This document shows positions 25,701-36,998 of a stretch of DNA of 64,000 nucleotides, one piece after another. The first letter of the stretch is position 1; each line of letters begins with the position of its first letter. Origin of the DNA: Taeniopygia guttata (lineage: Eukaryota; Chordata; Aves; Passeriformes; Estrildidae). The translations under genes and the position numbers were made by a program. The notes under the pieces are model-generated. The model saw only the letters and a list, made by a program, of their open reading frames with translations, was not told the DNA's origin and did not search any database. The stretch is from positions 30,405,501 through 30,469,500 of the forward strand of contig NC_133032.1 of assembly GCF_048771995.1 (NCBI RefSeq), in the 5' to 3' direction.

Positions 25701-28700
25701 AGTGACTGAAAAAGGGAAGTTGAACAAAGGTCAGATCTTTCACAAGAGAAACCTTGCAGTCAGCTGGGATATTGATGTATCTGTAAAACATTGAAGCAAC
25801 ACCTATACTTCCAGGTTACTTTTTCATTCTTAAGACTGGGGATTGGCTGAAGCAAGCTTGCTCCAAGAAGGGGACCAAGATGCTCATTCCAAATTCAAAG
25901 TCAGAGCACTTCTCCTCTTGCTCCCTTCTCTGCCAAAAACCTGATCCCACCGCACAACCTGGTGACCCAACGCCCAAGCTGGTGCAGAGCCATCCTGCCT
26001 TTACCTATGGGGTTCCCACCTTGCCCATACCCAAAAAGCCCATAGCTCACCCTTGCCAACAACCCAAAAACCCACTTGAAGAACAAATGTATCACTAAAA
26101 ATAACCTAGTTTCCTTGAGGCTGAATTCAAAGACAACTACTTAGATCAGATTTTGGTCAGTTGCCATGGAGAACATCAGCCTTCAAAAATAACACGAACA
26201 CTGAATGCAGTACTTGGCAATTTGGAAAGCACCTTAGACTTTTATTAAAGTACAAACATCACCTTATGCAGAAACCAGTAGCCACTCCCCAGGGAGCTGA
26301 ACCTCGCAGATCTGTTGATGCCTCTGGCAGAAAACAATTGAAGGGAGCTACCAAGTTCCCTTTCAGCCCCCTGAGAAATAGCTCTGGCTGCAGACACACA
26401 AACACCCTGCAGGTAAAGCACGGTGTAAAGGTACTGCAGCAGTGAATGTGCTGTGCTTGCTGCCTGCATGCATAACTTCACTCCATAATCAAAGGAAAAG
26501 GGCAAGAGTTCTGCTCTGACCACATGTATACGGCAAATAGTGCTGCAGTTGCCACAAATTCAAACTGTAATCTGCAAATAGACAGATTCCCTCCCACCCC
26601 AAAAAACTTGCTAAGACTGTGCAACCCTGTGAATTTGCTTCCACTTTTGCAAACTAAGTTCTTTGTGTATTTGTTTACAGATAGTCACCTAACAGAATTT
26701 TTAGAGCTCATTAACACACAGAATAAATCCTTTAATGTTAGAGCATTCTCATTTCTTATTTCCAACCTCATAAACCATGCTGAAATTAACACAATCTTTC
26801 TTAAAAGCCAGTGACATAATTAAACTTATTTTATGTTTGTTAACATATACAATTTTGACATTATCTTACAGGTCATTACACTGGGTACTAATAGAGCATT
26901 GTTACAATAAAATTCTAAACAAGAAGCCAAAATTAGTTCCTTAATTTGCAGTAATTAATCCAAGAGGATTAAATTTGGCTTTTGCAAGCGTCTAACACAA
27001 CACCAGTAAGAGCCATGGTGTTTTACAGTCTTTCTACCTTTCTACACAGTCAAAAACTCTTCCCACTCAGTTCTAGATGTCTCTTTTCTCCAGGAAAGAT
27101 GTCAGAGAAGTCTTACCAGAGCTTGAGCCTTTAATTAGCCTTATGTCTGCTTCACTGGTATCAACCCCTGCCAGGGTGCTTGGTAGGAAGGATGAACTCT
27201 TTGTTCATTAGTTATTCCTCATTTCCAGTCCCAGCTGCTCTTGCTTCCATCTGCTCCTCTGTGCAGCATAACCTTGCTGTGCTCTCTGCTGTCCTGCCCC
27301 AGAGTGCACCTGAGCCAAACTCAAGCCTTGACACTTAAAAGGTTGAGGCTGAGCCCCTCCACCCTACACAGGACTGTGCTTTACCCACTCATGGAGGGTG
27401 GAAGAATCACCTTTTTTCTCTCCTACACCACCTGTTGCACAAGGTGATGCAGATATGTCTGTGCTGTGGATGAGAACCCTGCTCAAGTGCACATATCTGT
27501 GTCTCTTCTGTACTTGGCTGGAAAAGCTGGGCCCAGTGCTTATGATACAAAGGCAATCCACTGGCTGAAGGCAGGGTTGCTACCAGAGCTGACAAGTTTA
27601 ACTAACCTGGATGTCTGCACATCCCTTTAGAAAAAGCCCAGGCAACTCCCTGCCTGTAGAGTAACTGCCCAGGGGCTCCATCTTCTCATGGCCCTCCATG
27701 CTGAAAGGCTGCTTTGGCCCAGCCTTCTCAAGTGCTTTGTAACACAGACTATGCTTAGTCTGCCTTTGGACTAAACAGATCAGTCATTTAAACCCCAACA
27801 GCACAGTGACCAAGAGGTAGAGTGAAGGGCAGCCTCACACTTGGGCAACTCAACTCCATCTCCTCTAAGTAGCAAAAAAATCTGTTCTATTGGTAATCCA
27901 GAAAAAGGCAGGTAAATAATAGCACCAGTTATAGATTTGCCTCTCCCTGTTCCTGAAAGCAACACAGAGTCTCCTGCAGACACTGCAGGATGCACAGCAC
28001 AGCTTAGTTGTAGACACTGATGTTAACGTATGAACACAAGTGAAGCTGAGGCCTTAACACAGCCCTAGAGAAGAGACCCTCACCAGAGAGGCAAAGCAAA
28101 CCCCACACAGCTGTGTGAATACAGAAAATACTGGGCTTATCAGATGGCATGAGCTTGGGTTAGGTTATAAGCATCAGCATGAGGAACAGAACTGCTTGCA
28201 CACTTTGGAGATGTTGATGGGTCTGCTTGAAGACAGGAATGCAGAGGTGGGGGAACCCCTCTGCAGAGGACTGGCAAAAGACAGTGAAAATGAGCATGTG
28301 GGAGAAGCAGTTTAGCAGAGAACAGCAGCAACCTTCTACAAGGCTTAAAAGGCATCAGATCTCTCAGTGTCAACATGGAAAGCACAAATAATTTGCCAAA
28401 GGCCCTAACACTGACCTGGGTATTGCAACGACAGGCCTGAAACACCTGACAGAAAATCAAGCTTGTGAATTTACAGGGAGCAATGATGCCCTGCCAGGGC
28501 TGGGGATGCTGCCAAGCCACTGCCACATTTAAGCACCAGGCACAGTTCTGAGGAGCTCTGTACTGTTGCCAAGACAGTCCGTAATTTCACAGCTTTTTCC
28601 TGGCACTACCACGAAAAGCCATTTATATTAGGCAGCTCAGTCATCCACTAAACTTACAGAGCTACAGCAGCATGCAAGTGGTAATTCCCCCAGCAGTTCC

Positions 28701-31700
28701 ATTCTCCAGGGCTAAACCAGGAGAGAGTTTAGCTCTGCAATGGCTCTGATGTTAACAAAACATACAAGCTCATTCAAAACAGCCTGGGAGGTATTAAATG
28801 TTTTATCCAATTTTGTTGTTGTTGTTGTTAATAGAGCTAGAGGCAGTATTCTGCTCAGAGAATAGCTGTAATCAAAAAAGCAAATGTGTTGGATGGCACA
28901 TAGAACAAATTATGAATAAAACAGGAGTAATCTAGGGGAAGGAATTAAAAAGTAAATAGTGCAAGTAGTTCTGGAAGAACTGGAGAGGTTGGACTAATGA
29001 GAAACCACAGTGGGCAAGACAGATGGAGCACCTCCAGACCTGAGAACTTCCCTGAGAACAGGAAACACAGTTTGAAAACTTGGGTTCTCACTGCCATCAA
29101 TGGCAAAGCCAAGGGACACATTCTTATACCCATGGCAGCAATGATGGGCCAGAGTAGGTAACACTTAGAGCTCTGCAGGATATTTCTGGTCTAGAAATGG
29201 CTAATGCACATTTCACTTCTGTAACTCCTGAGGACATCCAGCTGGGAGACAGATTATCTCCTATCATTCTAGGCTAATCTTAGTACACCATGCCCAGTCC
29301 AGCAGGACACATGCACAGGCAGCAAGTTAAGAACCATCAACATAATCAATGATGTAACGTTACCAGATCTGCAGGTCCAGGGTAACTTGTCTTCTGTCAA
29401 TTTCTTTGGTGTAGGCTTTTATTCCATTAATTCTAGGGCACTGAAATAAGCACAAACAAGATACAACATAGTCAACATCTATCAAGCTAAGCACAAGTGA
29501 AAAGTCCTACTCACTTTGATGAATTTGAATACAGAAGGATTAATTAAATACTTTGCCAAACTGCAAGTAAAATGTGAGTATACAACACTAATTTTTTTTT
29601 TCTTTAAAGACAGAATGGCCTTGGCAATCCTCAAACACAGGGCTAGTTGCAAGTAGCCTTAGGCCATCCTGCAAGCCTTAGAGAGCACTGAAAATTTCTG
29701 TTGCAAGGGTACAACATAAATAAATATGGATATGCTCCTTTTTTTCTATCTGCAGTCCCAGGATACTGACAGCAAGTGGGAAGAGATGTGTGTTTTTCCT
29801 GTAGGATCCTTCCTTCATGGTGAAGATGCTGATGTCAACACGAGGAGGGAGCAAAGCTGTTACAGAGATGAACATCTCACTCCCCTTGCACCTGAACTTT
29901 TCAGAAAAGAGTGAACCACAAGCATTACAAGAGATTCCCACTACCTTCTCGCCGAAGTGGATCTTGGTAAAGGTGCATGTTTTCAGATGTACGTTCTTTG
30001 CTCTGATTTTTGGTTCAAGAACTTCTTTAAATGTTTTTTCCATGATTGTTCCAAAGTATGGCCAAGCCTGTACAAGCACCTAAAGAACAGCGAAAGCAGG
30101 AACACACTGAAGATTCTTTGAGTAAGACACCTTTTGCTGAGAAACAGACACACCCATTAGAGAACCCTGGATATTAATATCTGTCCTTTTAAAACACCAA
30201 ATCAACTTTCTGCACTTAAGTCATCCTTATGGAAGGATCCATCCCTGTTTCTCAGAATTGGAATTGTTTCAGGAACTGAAGGGTGAGTTTTTAGCACCAT
30301 AGAGGCTGCTTCTTACCACAGGAGCCAACAAAGCCCACGGTTAAATTTCTATAGTACTATAGTCCCTAATTACTCTAAAGTGTCACAATGTTCCCTAGAG
30401 TTAGGTTTATTTAGAGAGGATTGACATGAGCTTTTATATAAAAAAGAAAATTTGTTAAAAAAAACACCAAAAAAGAAGATAGTCACTGGATGCTAATTTG
30501 CAAGCTCAGCTGTTTTGCTTTGAGAGGTTGACCACACCTGCTAATGGAAGCATTTCCTCAGTGCTCTCTGGGAACCTTTCTGGTAAGAGGAGCCACCACT
30601 AAGTTTGCTAAAATAATATCAATACCATACACATGTATGTATCCATATATGCAGACAAACACTGGCCTTTTCTTTTTAGTCTCAGAATGAAGTGTTATTG
30701 AATTTATCAAACTTCTATCAACCAGGCTCACATTGGCTCTCAACCTCAGTAGCAACCCCACACTTAAGTGACTCCATACTTCAGTACAGACACTGATACA
30801 ACTGAACTACACTCTAATACTTTGATAGCTTTCTCAGAGGTGTCCCACAGAATTTGGATGGGAGGGATGCAGCTCAGAGCAGGTGGCCTCACCAGCCAGA
30901 GTTCAGAGCTCCTCACCTTGTTCAGCCACTCCACTCGTTCAACATCAGGGAAGTGAACCTGGATGCAAAGAAAAATAAACTGAGTGCCACGTGCCATCTG
31001 TTTAAGCACACTGCCACACATGCAAAAGACAGCATGGAGTGCGGAACAATTGTTAAGAGTAAGCTGAGATCCCTCTGCCTTCACACATACATTCTTTATA
31101 ATTTACTACCTCCTTGAAAAATTGTAAAATGCAAAGAAGCCAGTAAAGAATAGAAAAAGCAAAAAACCCCACGTGCACTGATGCATCAGTATGCCTCTGG
31201 GCACATTTACATGATTAAAGCAAGTGTCACATCCTGTTCATGATGTAAAGCAGCATTAGATTTCTCATCCTTCTCTTTGTCATGCCTTGGGAAGCCACGA
31301 GAACCTACTTCCCTTTAGGATCATGAGCTGTGCAGGACCTGTTTCCTGGATTCACTCGCCTGAACCAGGACACCCCACTTTGGAAAACAACCACCTGCTT
31401 GGGAAACTCAATTTATTGGTTGTGGCAGCATTTCTCCACTAATATCAACATGGTGCCAATGGTTTCAGGGAAAAGAAGCCCTGTGTTCAAGCCATTAGCA
31501 TACACTATCACATGTAACACTCCAGTGTTTTCACCTCTTAGAGCTTTTTGAGATGGTAGGGAGAAATTAAAATTAAATAGTCACTTATACATCATGTTTT
31601 CAAGTTTGACACACCAAATGCCAACAAGAAGTGTTGACTTGCTTAATCACCATCAGGACAACTGGGTATGAGACCACCCTCAAGTAACTGATCTCTCAGA

Positions 31701-34700
31701 CCCCAACAGGAAGCTGCTGAGTGAAGAGTTACAACCACCTTACTACAATCACACATTAAAGCCTTATGGATGTGGTATTTGCAGCTGGTGTCACAAACTG
31801 CTAGCAGGTTACTGCAGAAGGGAAGGATACTGCAGCAGCTTCTCAGAATCGCCATTAGAGCACCTGAATACAAAGGGAATCTGACTATCATCTAGCCTGA
31901 TAATAGTTACTGGGTAGGACAAAACCTCCTCTTACAAGAGCTGTGAATTACACTTTTCAGGCAAAGCCTTACTGTCCATCAGCTTTCAGAGAGGTGCTCA
32001 GAGACATTTGGATGGAATGGACATGTTTTTTAATACAGCTTCATATATGATTGAAAAGCCCATTTTCCTTGCTCACATAATGCTTTAAATAATCTCATTC
32101 AAAAAACCCAAAGTAATATTACCATTTTCTTTATAAGAAAATTCTTTTGATACTCTAAATAGCAACTTTTCCATTAAAGCAGACAATAGAAGTCCACTGA
32201 AATGCCAGCCTTCACATGATGAAGTGAGAACTCAGCACCAGAAGGGACAATCAACACAAACTGCTGCTGACATTTTGCTGTGAGGCAGACTATGTGAATC
32301 AGGGGACCTCCACCTGCCAGCCTTTCATCTTCCACCATCTAAATGTTCTCCATCAGGTCACATAAATCCTGGGTTCTCAGCTCCAGTGTAATTGCCAAGC
32401 ACCAACATCCTGCAGCACTTGGGTCACACCCTGGGATAAGATGTAGGAAGGATAGAGCAGAGGTGGAAGCAGCATGCTGAGCTTGTTCTTCAGAGCACCT
32501 TACAGGCAGGAGAGGGATGTGACCCAAAAGAAAGGACAGGACAACAGTTAGGCTACCCCTTCCTAGTGAGAAAGTCACAGCCCATATGTGCAGGGGAGAA
32601 ATATGGGGCATTATAAACCATTAAAGTTGTCTGGGATTATTCACTAGAGGCAAGGCTGCTAGAGACTTGAAACAGCACAAAGAGGCATTAGGAAAGAGGC
32701 AAAAACCAGGAGAATGAGGCTGTAGGTGGACCCACCTTAAGAAAAAGTAAAATTGAATTTATTATTTGTGCCCAAACCACCAACAGCCCCCAGCAAATCC
32801 CCAAAGCAACTGCAATGAATCACACCACACTGTGTCACACCTCAGATGCTGTGACAGCAGACATTTGTACACAAATGTACAGGTACATTTCCACCCCACT
32901 TGACATCCCCTCATTCAGGTGTCTGCAACTCAGCTCCCACACTGGCACTTGGTGCCTCAGTTTCCTCTGACAGATGGAAGGAATGGCACTGCTGGAGCTC
33001 AAAGGCTGGGACCAAAGACCACCAGGGGCTCCTGGGCTGACACTAAATGGGCTCTTCTTGCAGAGAACACCACCAAAACTGGCTGATGACATGACTGGTG
33101 AAAACCAGCTTTCTGCCCTTTATGACAGGCCACCAAATTTCAGTGGGTTCTCAATACCAAAGTTCAGCTCCACTCAATGGTATGAACTAAATGAGCAGTA
33201 CTGTGAGGAAGCAGAGCTTGGTATCCAGGTGTTGCAACTGCATTATCCACTGAGTAGTAAGACAGAAGCTCTTACTTCTAGCAAGTCCTTTCCTACCCAT
33301 GGTTTATCCCCATAACATGAATGCTAGCTAGCATGTCACATGGCTAGTTCAGCCCAGTGACACCACCAAGCTCTCTTCTTGACTCAACCATTTATTCCAA
33401 GAATTTAACGTAGTCTAATATGTTTTGAAAATAAAACCATCTGTAGTTCCATACTTCTGAACCATGTGCTCTGGATTTCAGACTTACTTCTGGCCCTTGC
33501 TACTGGTGGGAGCCCTGCCAGCAAGGTCTTGCCCCGAGTTTGTCATCAGTACAGCACAGGTAGGAGGAGCCCAAAACACTTCCTACTAAGCCCAGAACCA
33601 GACACCAGAGCTGCCAAAATTAATACTAACACAGAGTAAGACTTAATCCCATAGCCTTGGGCAAGTCGCACTATCAGAATCAGTTTTACCCATCTACAAA
33701 AACAGGCACACTTCTTTGCCAAAGTTTAAGGAATGCAGTAAAAATTACTTATCATTTGAAAAGAGCTTTGAAGATCAAAAACACTAGGTAAGGGGCAATT
33801 ACTAGCAAGTAAAGAAAATGTGTAAGCTGTGCATGACTCCACCTTGCCCTGGAGCAAACCACAGCAAGGATCACAGCAACAACAAAACCCATGTCTGACA
33901 CAACAGCACCATTCTGTTCAAATACAACACAGCAATCTACCCATCAGGGTTTGGTTTGGTTTTTTTCCTTGTTTGTTTGGTTGTTTTGGGTTTTATTGGG
34001 GAGTTTGGTGTTTTGTTTCTTTTTACAAAAAGCCAGGATTTTTAGCTATTGATACAGGAGGAAAAAAAGAAGTATAAACAAGGCTTTTCCATGAACAAGG
34101 ACTTAAAAGGCAACATTTTAAAAGGACAGTTCTGTACCCAGTAGTATTTTGCCTGGTAAAAGGAGTTTAACATCAGGAAGAAACACAGCACACTTGGATT
34201 CTGCCATGTGCAGCCAGATAACCACTGGCAAAAGCAATATAGAGCAGTCACCACAACCCCAGGAGCTGGAATGAAGGTGGAAGCCTGGCTACCTCTGCTC
34301 TGAGCACGGCCTACTTGTACAGAAGTAATGCTAAAGGCTGCAAAGGCTGAAGTCAGAAGGTCTCAACTCTCCAAGCCATGGATCTGACCGTGCCTGCCAT
34401 GAGCAGATTTCCAGCCTGGTTTCCTGAGGAAGCACAGCCTGCCCACGTACGCTGTCTAGCACAGGAACGTGTCTATTCCCAACTCACTGACTGGTTTCAG
34501 CCAAGAAACTGGTGCTGCAAAACAATCCTGCAAATACACCAAAACAGATGGTTAAGTAGATTAGGGAAACCCTCCCAGCATGCCCCCTAAAGGAAAGGCT
34601 GCATTCTGTGTATCTCCTAACAACTGATACCAGGACTGAGCAGAACCTGAGCCAATTTAAAGAAGCCAATTCCTAGGGAGAACAATTTTTAACCAACAGC

Positions 34701-36935
34701 AAAATCTATGATTGCTCTTAACTTTTCACTAGATGGATCCCCCTCATTTTATTACAGACCACATGAAGACACAAAGATTTATGAATCCAAAGACACTGCA
34801 ATCATTTCACACCTTCAGAACCTGTCCTAAGATTACAACACTGCAAATCCAAGCCATGCTCCCCTTGAACTGTATTCCTACTGCCACCTCTGTGTGACAG
34901 GAGAGAAGACCTCAGTGGATAGTTTTAGAGCTCCCAACTGAAGATCTACAAACACTGAAAGGCAAAAACAAAAGATAAAAGATAAAAAAGACAACACTGC
35001 AGAGAATAAACTGAGTAGACATCAGATGAGAATCGGCCTCCATGATGGGCACATGGAAGAAGCAGATCCAATAGAGGATGGGGATGGAAGGAACATTAAA
35101 ACTGGGGAGTTAAAAAGCATCAAGGACAAGTGTAGTGTGGAAGCAAACACCCAAATGATGAACAAAAATTACCACCACACAAAAGGAAAGGAAGTGGCAA
35201 TATAGAAAAAACTGAAAGCACACTGTGCAGCCCCTTTATCATTAGGTCCTACATCCTGCCTTCCAGGAGTAAAATCCAAGAATTCAGAAGTTACAAATCA
35301 GACCTATGGAAAGAGTCTGACTCTACCAGCTCTATGAGCACATGCTGAGCAGCGGGAGATAGAAATGAGATAGCCCTTAAACGTTCCCTTCTCCTGAAGG
35401 AGGCTGAACATTGTCAGACCCCAGGTGCTCCAGCCCCTGACCATCTCAGTGGCCTCTGCTGCAGTTTCCCCATTTGCCCAAACCTCTCCTGGGTTGGGGC
35501 ACAGAGTGCTCTCTGTGGAGCCTTGTGAAGGCCCAGTACAGGGCAATCAATAATGGACCACCTGCTCCTACACTAATGAAGCCTGAAACTTTCAGCCACA
35601 AAACCCAATGGAACTTTTTGAATCTGTGAGAGCTGTGGGGGCAAGCCTGATTTTTCAACAGTGACTAAGAGGCTCAATTTCTGGTTACAATGATTCAGGG
35701 CACTTGAGGATAAAACACAACACTGCTCTGACAGCATCAGTGCAAGAGCTGACACCACCACATTCATTAATGCCCTGAATTGTTTTTCTTTACGCTCTGT
35801 CAATACAAACAAGAAGAAACTTCATTCAGAGACAGACTTCTGTGCCTGGCAGGAGGGAAGATGTGCAGGGAGCTGCATCAGCCCTGGCAGGAGACCCTGG
35901 CCTCACTCCTCAGAACTGCCAGCTGCCTTCATTTCTCACAGCATTAAGAAAAGCCAAGTGCTGTAGGCTATATAAAAGTTTGCTGACTATAAATGCCTCC
36001 ATGCAACATTCTTTACAAGAAAAGCATTTCCCTACCAGTCCCTGACAGAATTTTAAATGCTAAGTAAATGATGATAAAAGAAAAAATATCTAAACACCTC
36101 ATCATCCTTTCCATTAGCCAACCACAGCTGCCCAATAAATAACCCAAGACACAGAATAAAATGGCAGGCAGAAATTCTAGTTTCTTCACTTTAAAATGCA
36201 GAGTGACTAAAAACAAATGTGGACAACAAACAGGGGCTGGCCTTCCCTACCATCCAGAGATGACTCCATAAAATTAAATATTTGGGTTTTTAGCAGGGTG
36301 GGAATATAATGTTTATATATTTTGTTTGTTTTCAAATGACACTAAAGGGGAAAAATCTGCTGGATGAGAAGTGTAAAATAAGTATCTTCAACAGCAAAAT
36401 ACCTGCAATGCAACATCATGTATTTGAAGGGAGATGTCTCTGGCGATATAACAGACTGTTTTATGTACCCACTAACAGCACATCTCCTGGGCTAAAACAA
36501 CTTATAGTTTAATCCTTGCTTTCCTGAGCAAGACTTCAAAATCAAAGACGCTACTGCATCACTGCCACCCCTTCGCTGCCCGCCCCGGGACACCCCGCTC
36601 TCAGTCCCGCTCTCAGTCCCGCTCCCCCGCCCGGAGCCGCCGCGGGATGCGGGGCAGAGCCCGCGCTCCTCACTCACCCAGGCGGGCAGGTGCCGGCCGG
36701 CCAGGCCCCGGCACACCGCCTCCCGCTCGTCCTCCAGCAGCGCGAAGGCGGCGGCCAGGCGGTCGCGCTTCCCCCGCCGGTTGAGTCCCCAGCAGAGCCA
36801 CAGCGCCAGCGCCAGCAGCACCCAGCTGCCGCTCAGCCCCAGGTACCCCGCCAGGTACACGGGGCCGAGCCACAGCAGCGCCCGCGCCGCGGACGAGAGC
36901 AGCAGGCGCGGCAGCGCGGCGGGGCGCGGGGCCAT
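7677..36935 (-). CDS. ESYT3: ESYT3, extended synaptotagmin 3 (complete, 23 coding exons)
   Basis: ER-anchored tether that binds the plasma membrane through C2 domains and shuttles glycerolipids through its SMP domain (family knowledge). The exons, in 5' to 3' order, are given as separate entries. Their lengths sum to 2526 nt (841 residues plus stop; human has 886) and every junction phase is consistent. Domains: hydrophobic hairpin at about residues 17-50; SMP about 87-265; C2A about 283-400, with candidate Ca ligands D299, D310, D357, D359 and D363/D364; C2B about 415-555; low-complexity linker about 560-700; C2C about 708-830. C2C keeps GVDPYV but has VKNS where Ca-binding C2 domains carry acidic residues. 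ESYT3 rather than ESYT1/2 is chosen for the linker and C2C wording (GEIQLTVRY, INGCRNL-like, RKKTSVK). The start is ATG at 36935 in a CpG island. The gene is convergent with CEP70. Confidence 0.95.
8599..8648 (-). CDS. ESYT3: ESYT3 exon 22: end of C2C
   Basis: VRIDLSQEDLIKGFAQ and a split Trp codon (TG+G), matching human VLIDLSKEDLIKGFSQW. Acceptor tttttaaag, donor gtaagt. Confidence 0.93.
9230..9335 (-). CDS. ESYT3: ESYT3 exon 21: C2C
   Basis: FEFFESLENVKKRTLDIAVK then NSRPFISQERKELGK. VKNS replaces the acidic Ca loop, as is usual for E-Syt C2C. Acceptor tttttaaag, donor gtaagt. Confidence 0.94.
10789..10920 (-). CDS. ESYT3: ESYT3 exon 20: C2C
   Basis: NLVPSSNRGVDPYVRIYLLP then DRRWTSRKKTSVKKKTLNPQ and YDE. 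Basic R/K clusters fit the phospholipid-binding face of C2C. Acceptor cttttaacag, donor gtaaga. Confidence 0.95.
11431..11520 (-). CDS. ESYT3: ESYT3 exon 19: first strands of C2C
   Basis: GTEMPLGEIQLTVRYASIRQ then SLVVLVNGC and a split Arg codon. GEIQLTVRY opens C2C. Acceptor gtcttgcag, donor gtaatg. Confidence 0.94.
12552..12985 (-). CDS. ESYT3: ESYT3 exon 18: variable C2B-C2C linker
   Basis: About 145 codons and the longest exon: ALNVEEPDPQRVKAG, then Ser/Pro/Glu-rich low-complexity sequence, ending LGSLPSSCFELSSSNLDIH. The end matches the human SMSSLNSLASSCFDL block, which anchors this otherwise divergent exon. Acceptor atttttag, donor gtaggt. Confidence 0.9.
13501..13650 (-). CDS. ESYT3: ESYT3 exon 17: end of C2B
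   Basis: 50 codons, IKDKERDSALGTSVVCLSHL through MTLDQRFQLDHSSSDSFIKM to KLVLR. The RFQLDHS...LVLR ending is the E-Syt C2B signature. Acceptor cccccag, donor gtgagt. Confidence 0.94.
14494..14580 (-). CDS. ESYT3: ESYT3 exon 16: C2B
   Basis: 29 codons, TCNFSKDPTWGQAFTFFVHS then AHSQSLHIE, the canonical NP.W...F.FFVH C2 strand. Acceptor ttgttgcag, donor gtgaga. Confidence 0.94.
14855..14878. repeat. CCCT-type simple repeat
   Basis: Tandem ccct units in the intron between ESYT3 exons 15 and 16. It generates overlapping spurious ORFs on both strands. Confidence 0.75.
15900..15965 (-). CDS. ESYT3: ESYT3 exon 15: C2B
   Basis: 22 codons, KMEREPSSFVLLTVGNKTQK then SK, matching human KDPSSYVKLSVGKKTHTSK. 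Acceptor aaatgacag. The donor gtgggg is non-consensus, the weakest in the gene, but the frame requires it. Confidence 0.88.
16889..16907. repeat. AGC trinucleotide microsatellite
   Basis: Six consecutive AGC units in ESYT3 intron 15 (intron 14 counted from the 3' side of exon 14). Non-coding here. Confidence 0.8.
17181..17249 (-). CDS. ESYT3: ESYT3 exon 14: C2B loop
   Basis: KNHFEYSNGECGTKKIKNNK then YLK, corresponding to the human FDYLNGEYRAKK loop. Acceptor caattcag, donor gtaaaa. Confidence 0.92.
17344..17406 (-). CDS. ESYT3: ESYT3 exon 13: first strand of C2B
   Basis: DKKGLSTAILIVYLDSAFNL then P; the GLSTAIL...LDSA.NLP motif opens C2B. Acceptor ctttacag, donor gtaagt. Confidence 0.94.
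18267..18356 (-). CDS. ESYT3: ESYT3 exon 12: C2A end / C2A-C2B linker
   Basis: 30 codons, WFPLSKTTSGHLHLKLEWLS then LVNDQEKLHE, matching the conserved W-x-x-L and LEWLSL of E-Syts. Acceptor ccatgtag, donor gtgagt. Confidence 0.94.
18982..19030 (-). CDS. ESYT3: ESYT3 exon 11: end of C2A
   Basis: LLISLVDVMNDRTVDE, with one leading base finishing a split Ser codon. Acceptor cctttcag, donor gtaaag. Confidence 0.92.
19432..19514 (-). CDS. ESYT3: ESYT3 exon 10: C2A calcium loop
   Basis: FVVHEVPGQDLEVDLYDEDP then DKDDFMGS. Acidic residues 357-364 form the third Ca-binding loop, so C2A should still bind Ca. Acceptor ctccag, donor gtaaat. Confidence 0.95.
20045..20218 (-). CDS. ESYT3: ESYT3 exon 9: C2A domain
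   Basis: 58 codons, GVIRVHLLEAENLVQKDNF through GKSDPYALLRVGTVQYRSK to NPIWNETFE. It carries first-loop Ca ligands D299 and D310. Acceptor tttcatccag, donor gtactg. Confidence 0.95.
21171..21291 (-). CDS. ESYT3: ESYT3 exon 8: end of SMP and approach to C2A
   Basis: VVSDSLIQDFIAARLVLPNR then ITVPLKKNMNIAHLRFPVPR. The LVLPNR...VP motif is the usual SMP to C2A boundary in E-Syts. Acceptor cacctgcag, donor gtgagt. Confidence 0.94.
21425..21597 (+). mobile_element. CR1 LINE 3' fragment in ESYT3 intron 7
   Basis: Diverged CR1 tail on the plus strand: aacaggacacccagggaa, gagtgaccatccctggaa, ggttggactaggtgatct, ending in atgactgtatg, a degraded terminal octamer. Antisense to ESYT3. Confidence 0.8.
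21965..21999 (+). repeat. Poly(A) run
   Basis: About 35 bp of A interrupted by single G bases, in ESYT3 intron 7. No retroposed gene body was recognised before it. Confidence 0.85.
23820..23875 (-). CDS. ESYT3: ESYT3 exon 7: SMP domain
   Basis: HLEINWAGMSNLLDVPGI followed by a split Asn codon (AA+T). Acceptor gttgtag, donor gtgagt. Confidence 0.93.
24853..24942 (-). CDS. ESYT3: ESYT3 exon 6: SMP domain
   Basis: 30 codons, LYGTLRVILEPLLSDAPFVG and AVTLFFMQKP, the most conserved SMP block. Acceptor tgtgtgcag, donor gtgagt. Confidence 0.95.
25505..25571 (-). CDS. ESYT3: ESYT3 exon 5: SMP domain
   Basis: YIGDCEIHMDISKFNLGVKG then VQ, the conserved C/YIGDCEI strand of SMP domains. Acceptor ctttcag, donor gtgcgt. 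Confidence 0.93.
25572..29363 (-). other. ESYT3 intron 4 (3.8 kb)
   Basis: Intron between SMP exons. It contains a TTG trinucleotide run at 28813-28829. No exon or recognisable transposon seen. Confidence 0.6.
29364..29440 (-). CDS. ESYT3: ESYT3 exon 4: SMP domain
   Basis: CPRINGIKAYTKEIDRRQVT then LDLQIC; the last Cys codon is split as TG+T. Acceptor ttatttcag, donor gtaacg. Confidence 0.93.
29945..30079 (-). CDS. ESYT3: ESYT3 exon 3: SMP domain
   Basis: 45 codons, VLVQAWPYFGTIMEKTFKEV through KTCTFTKIHFGEK. Acceptor ttctttag, donor gtagtg (a weaker donor). Confidence 0.93.
30917..30958 (-). CDS. ESYT3: ESYT3 exon 2: start of SMP domain
   Basis: 14 codons, VHFPDVERVEWLNK, nearly identical to the human segment. 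Acceptor gcatccag, donor gtgagg, phase 0 at both ends. Confidence 0.93.
30959..36677 (-). other. ESYT3 intron 1 (5.7 kb)
   Basis: The largest ESYT3 intron. I find no exon or clear transposon in it. It has a T/G-rich low-complexity stretch around 33950-34025 and only short chance ORFs. Promoter-proximal introns often hold enhancers, but no specific site is claimed. Confidence 0.6.
36594..36624. repeat. 12-bp direct repeat near the ESYT3 intron 1 donor
   Basis: Two complete units cccgctctcagt and a partial third, about 55 bp inside intron 1 from the exon 1 donor. GC-rich and within the CpG island. Confidence 0.75.
36678..36935 (-). CDS. ESYT3: ESYT3 exon 1: start codon and membrane hairpin
   Basis: 86 codons from MAPRPAALPRLLL through LLWLGPVYLAGYLGLSG to GRHLPAW; donor gtgagt. 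The hairpin inserts in the ER membrane. ATG at 36935 has a good context (GTCGCCATGG) and gives an N-terminus about 16 residues shorter than human. The frame stays open upstream to other ATGs at 37130 and 37187, so a longer N-terminus is possible. Confidence 0.88.
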
Positions 36936-36998
36936 GGCGACAGCCCGAGCCGGGGTGGCGACAGCCCGAGCCGCGGTGGCGACAGCCCGAGACAGGGT
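36936..36998 (-). repeat. 21-bp minisatellite, three copies, abutting the ESYT3 ATG
   Basis: Three near-perfect copies of a 21-bp unit (plus strand ggcgacagcccgagccgSggt) at 36936-36956, 36957-36977 and 36978-36998. The unit keeps the ESYT3 frame open as a seven-residue repeat of the type AVATAAR. The start codon sits where the next unit would carry ACC, so the repeat supplies the GTCGCC initiation context. Confidence 0.85.
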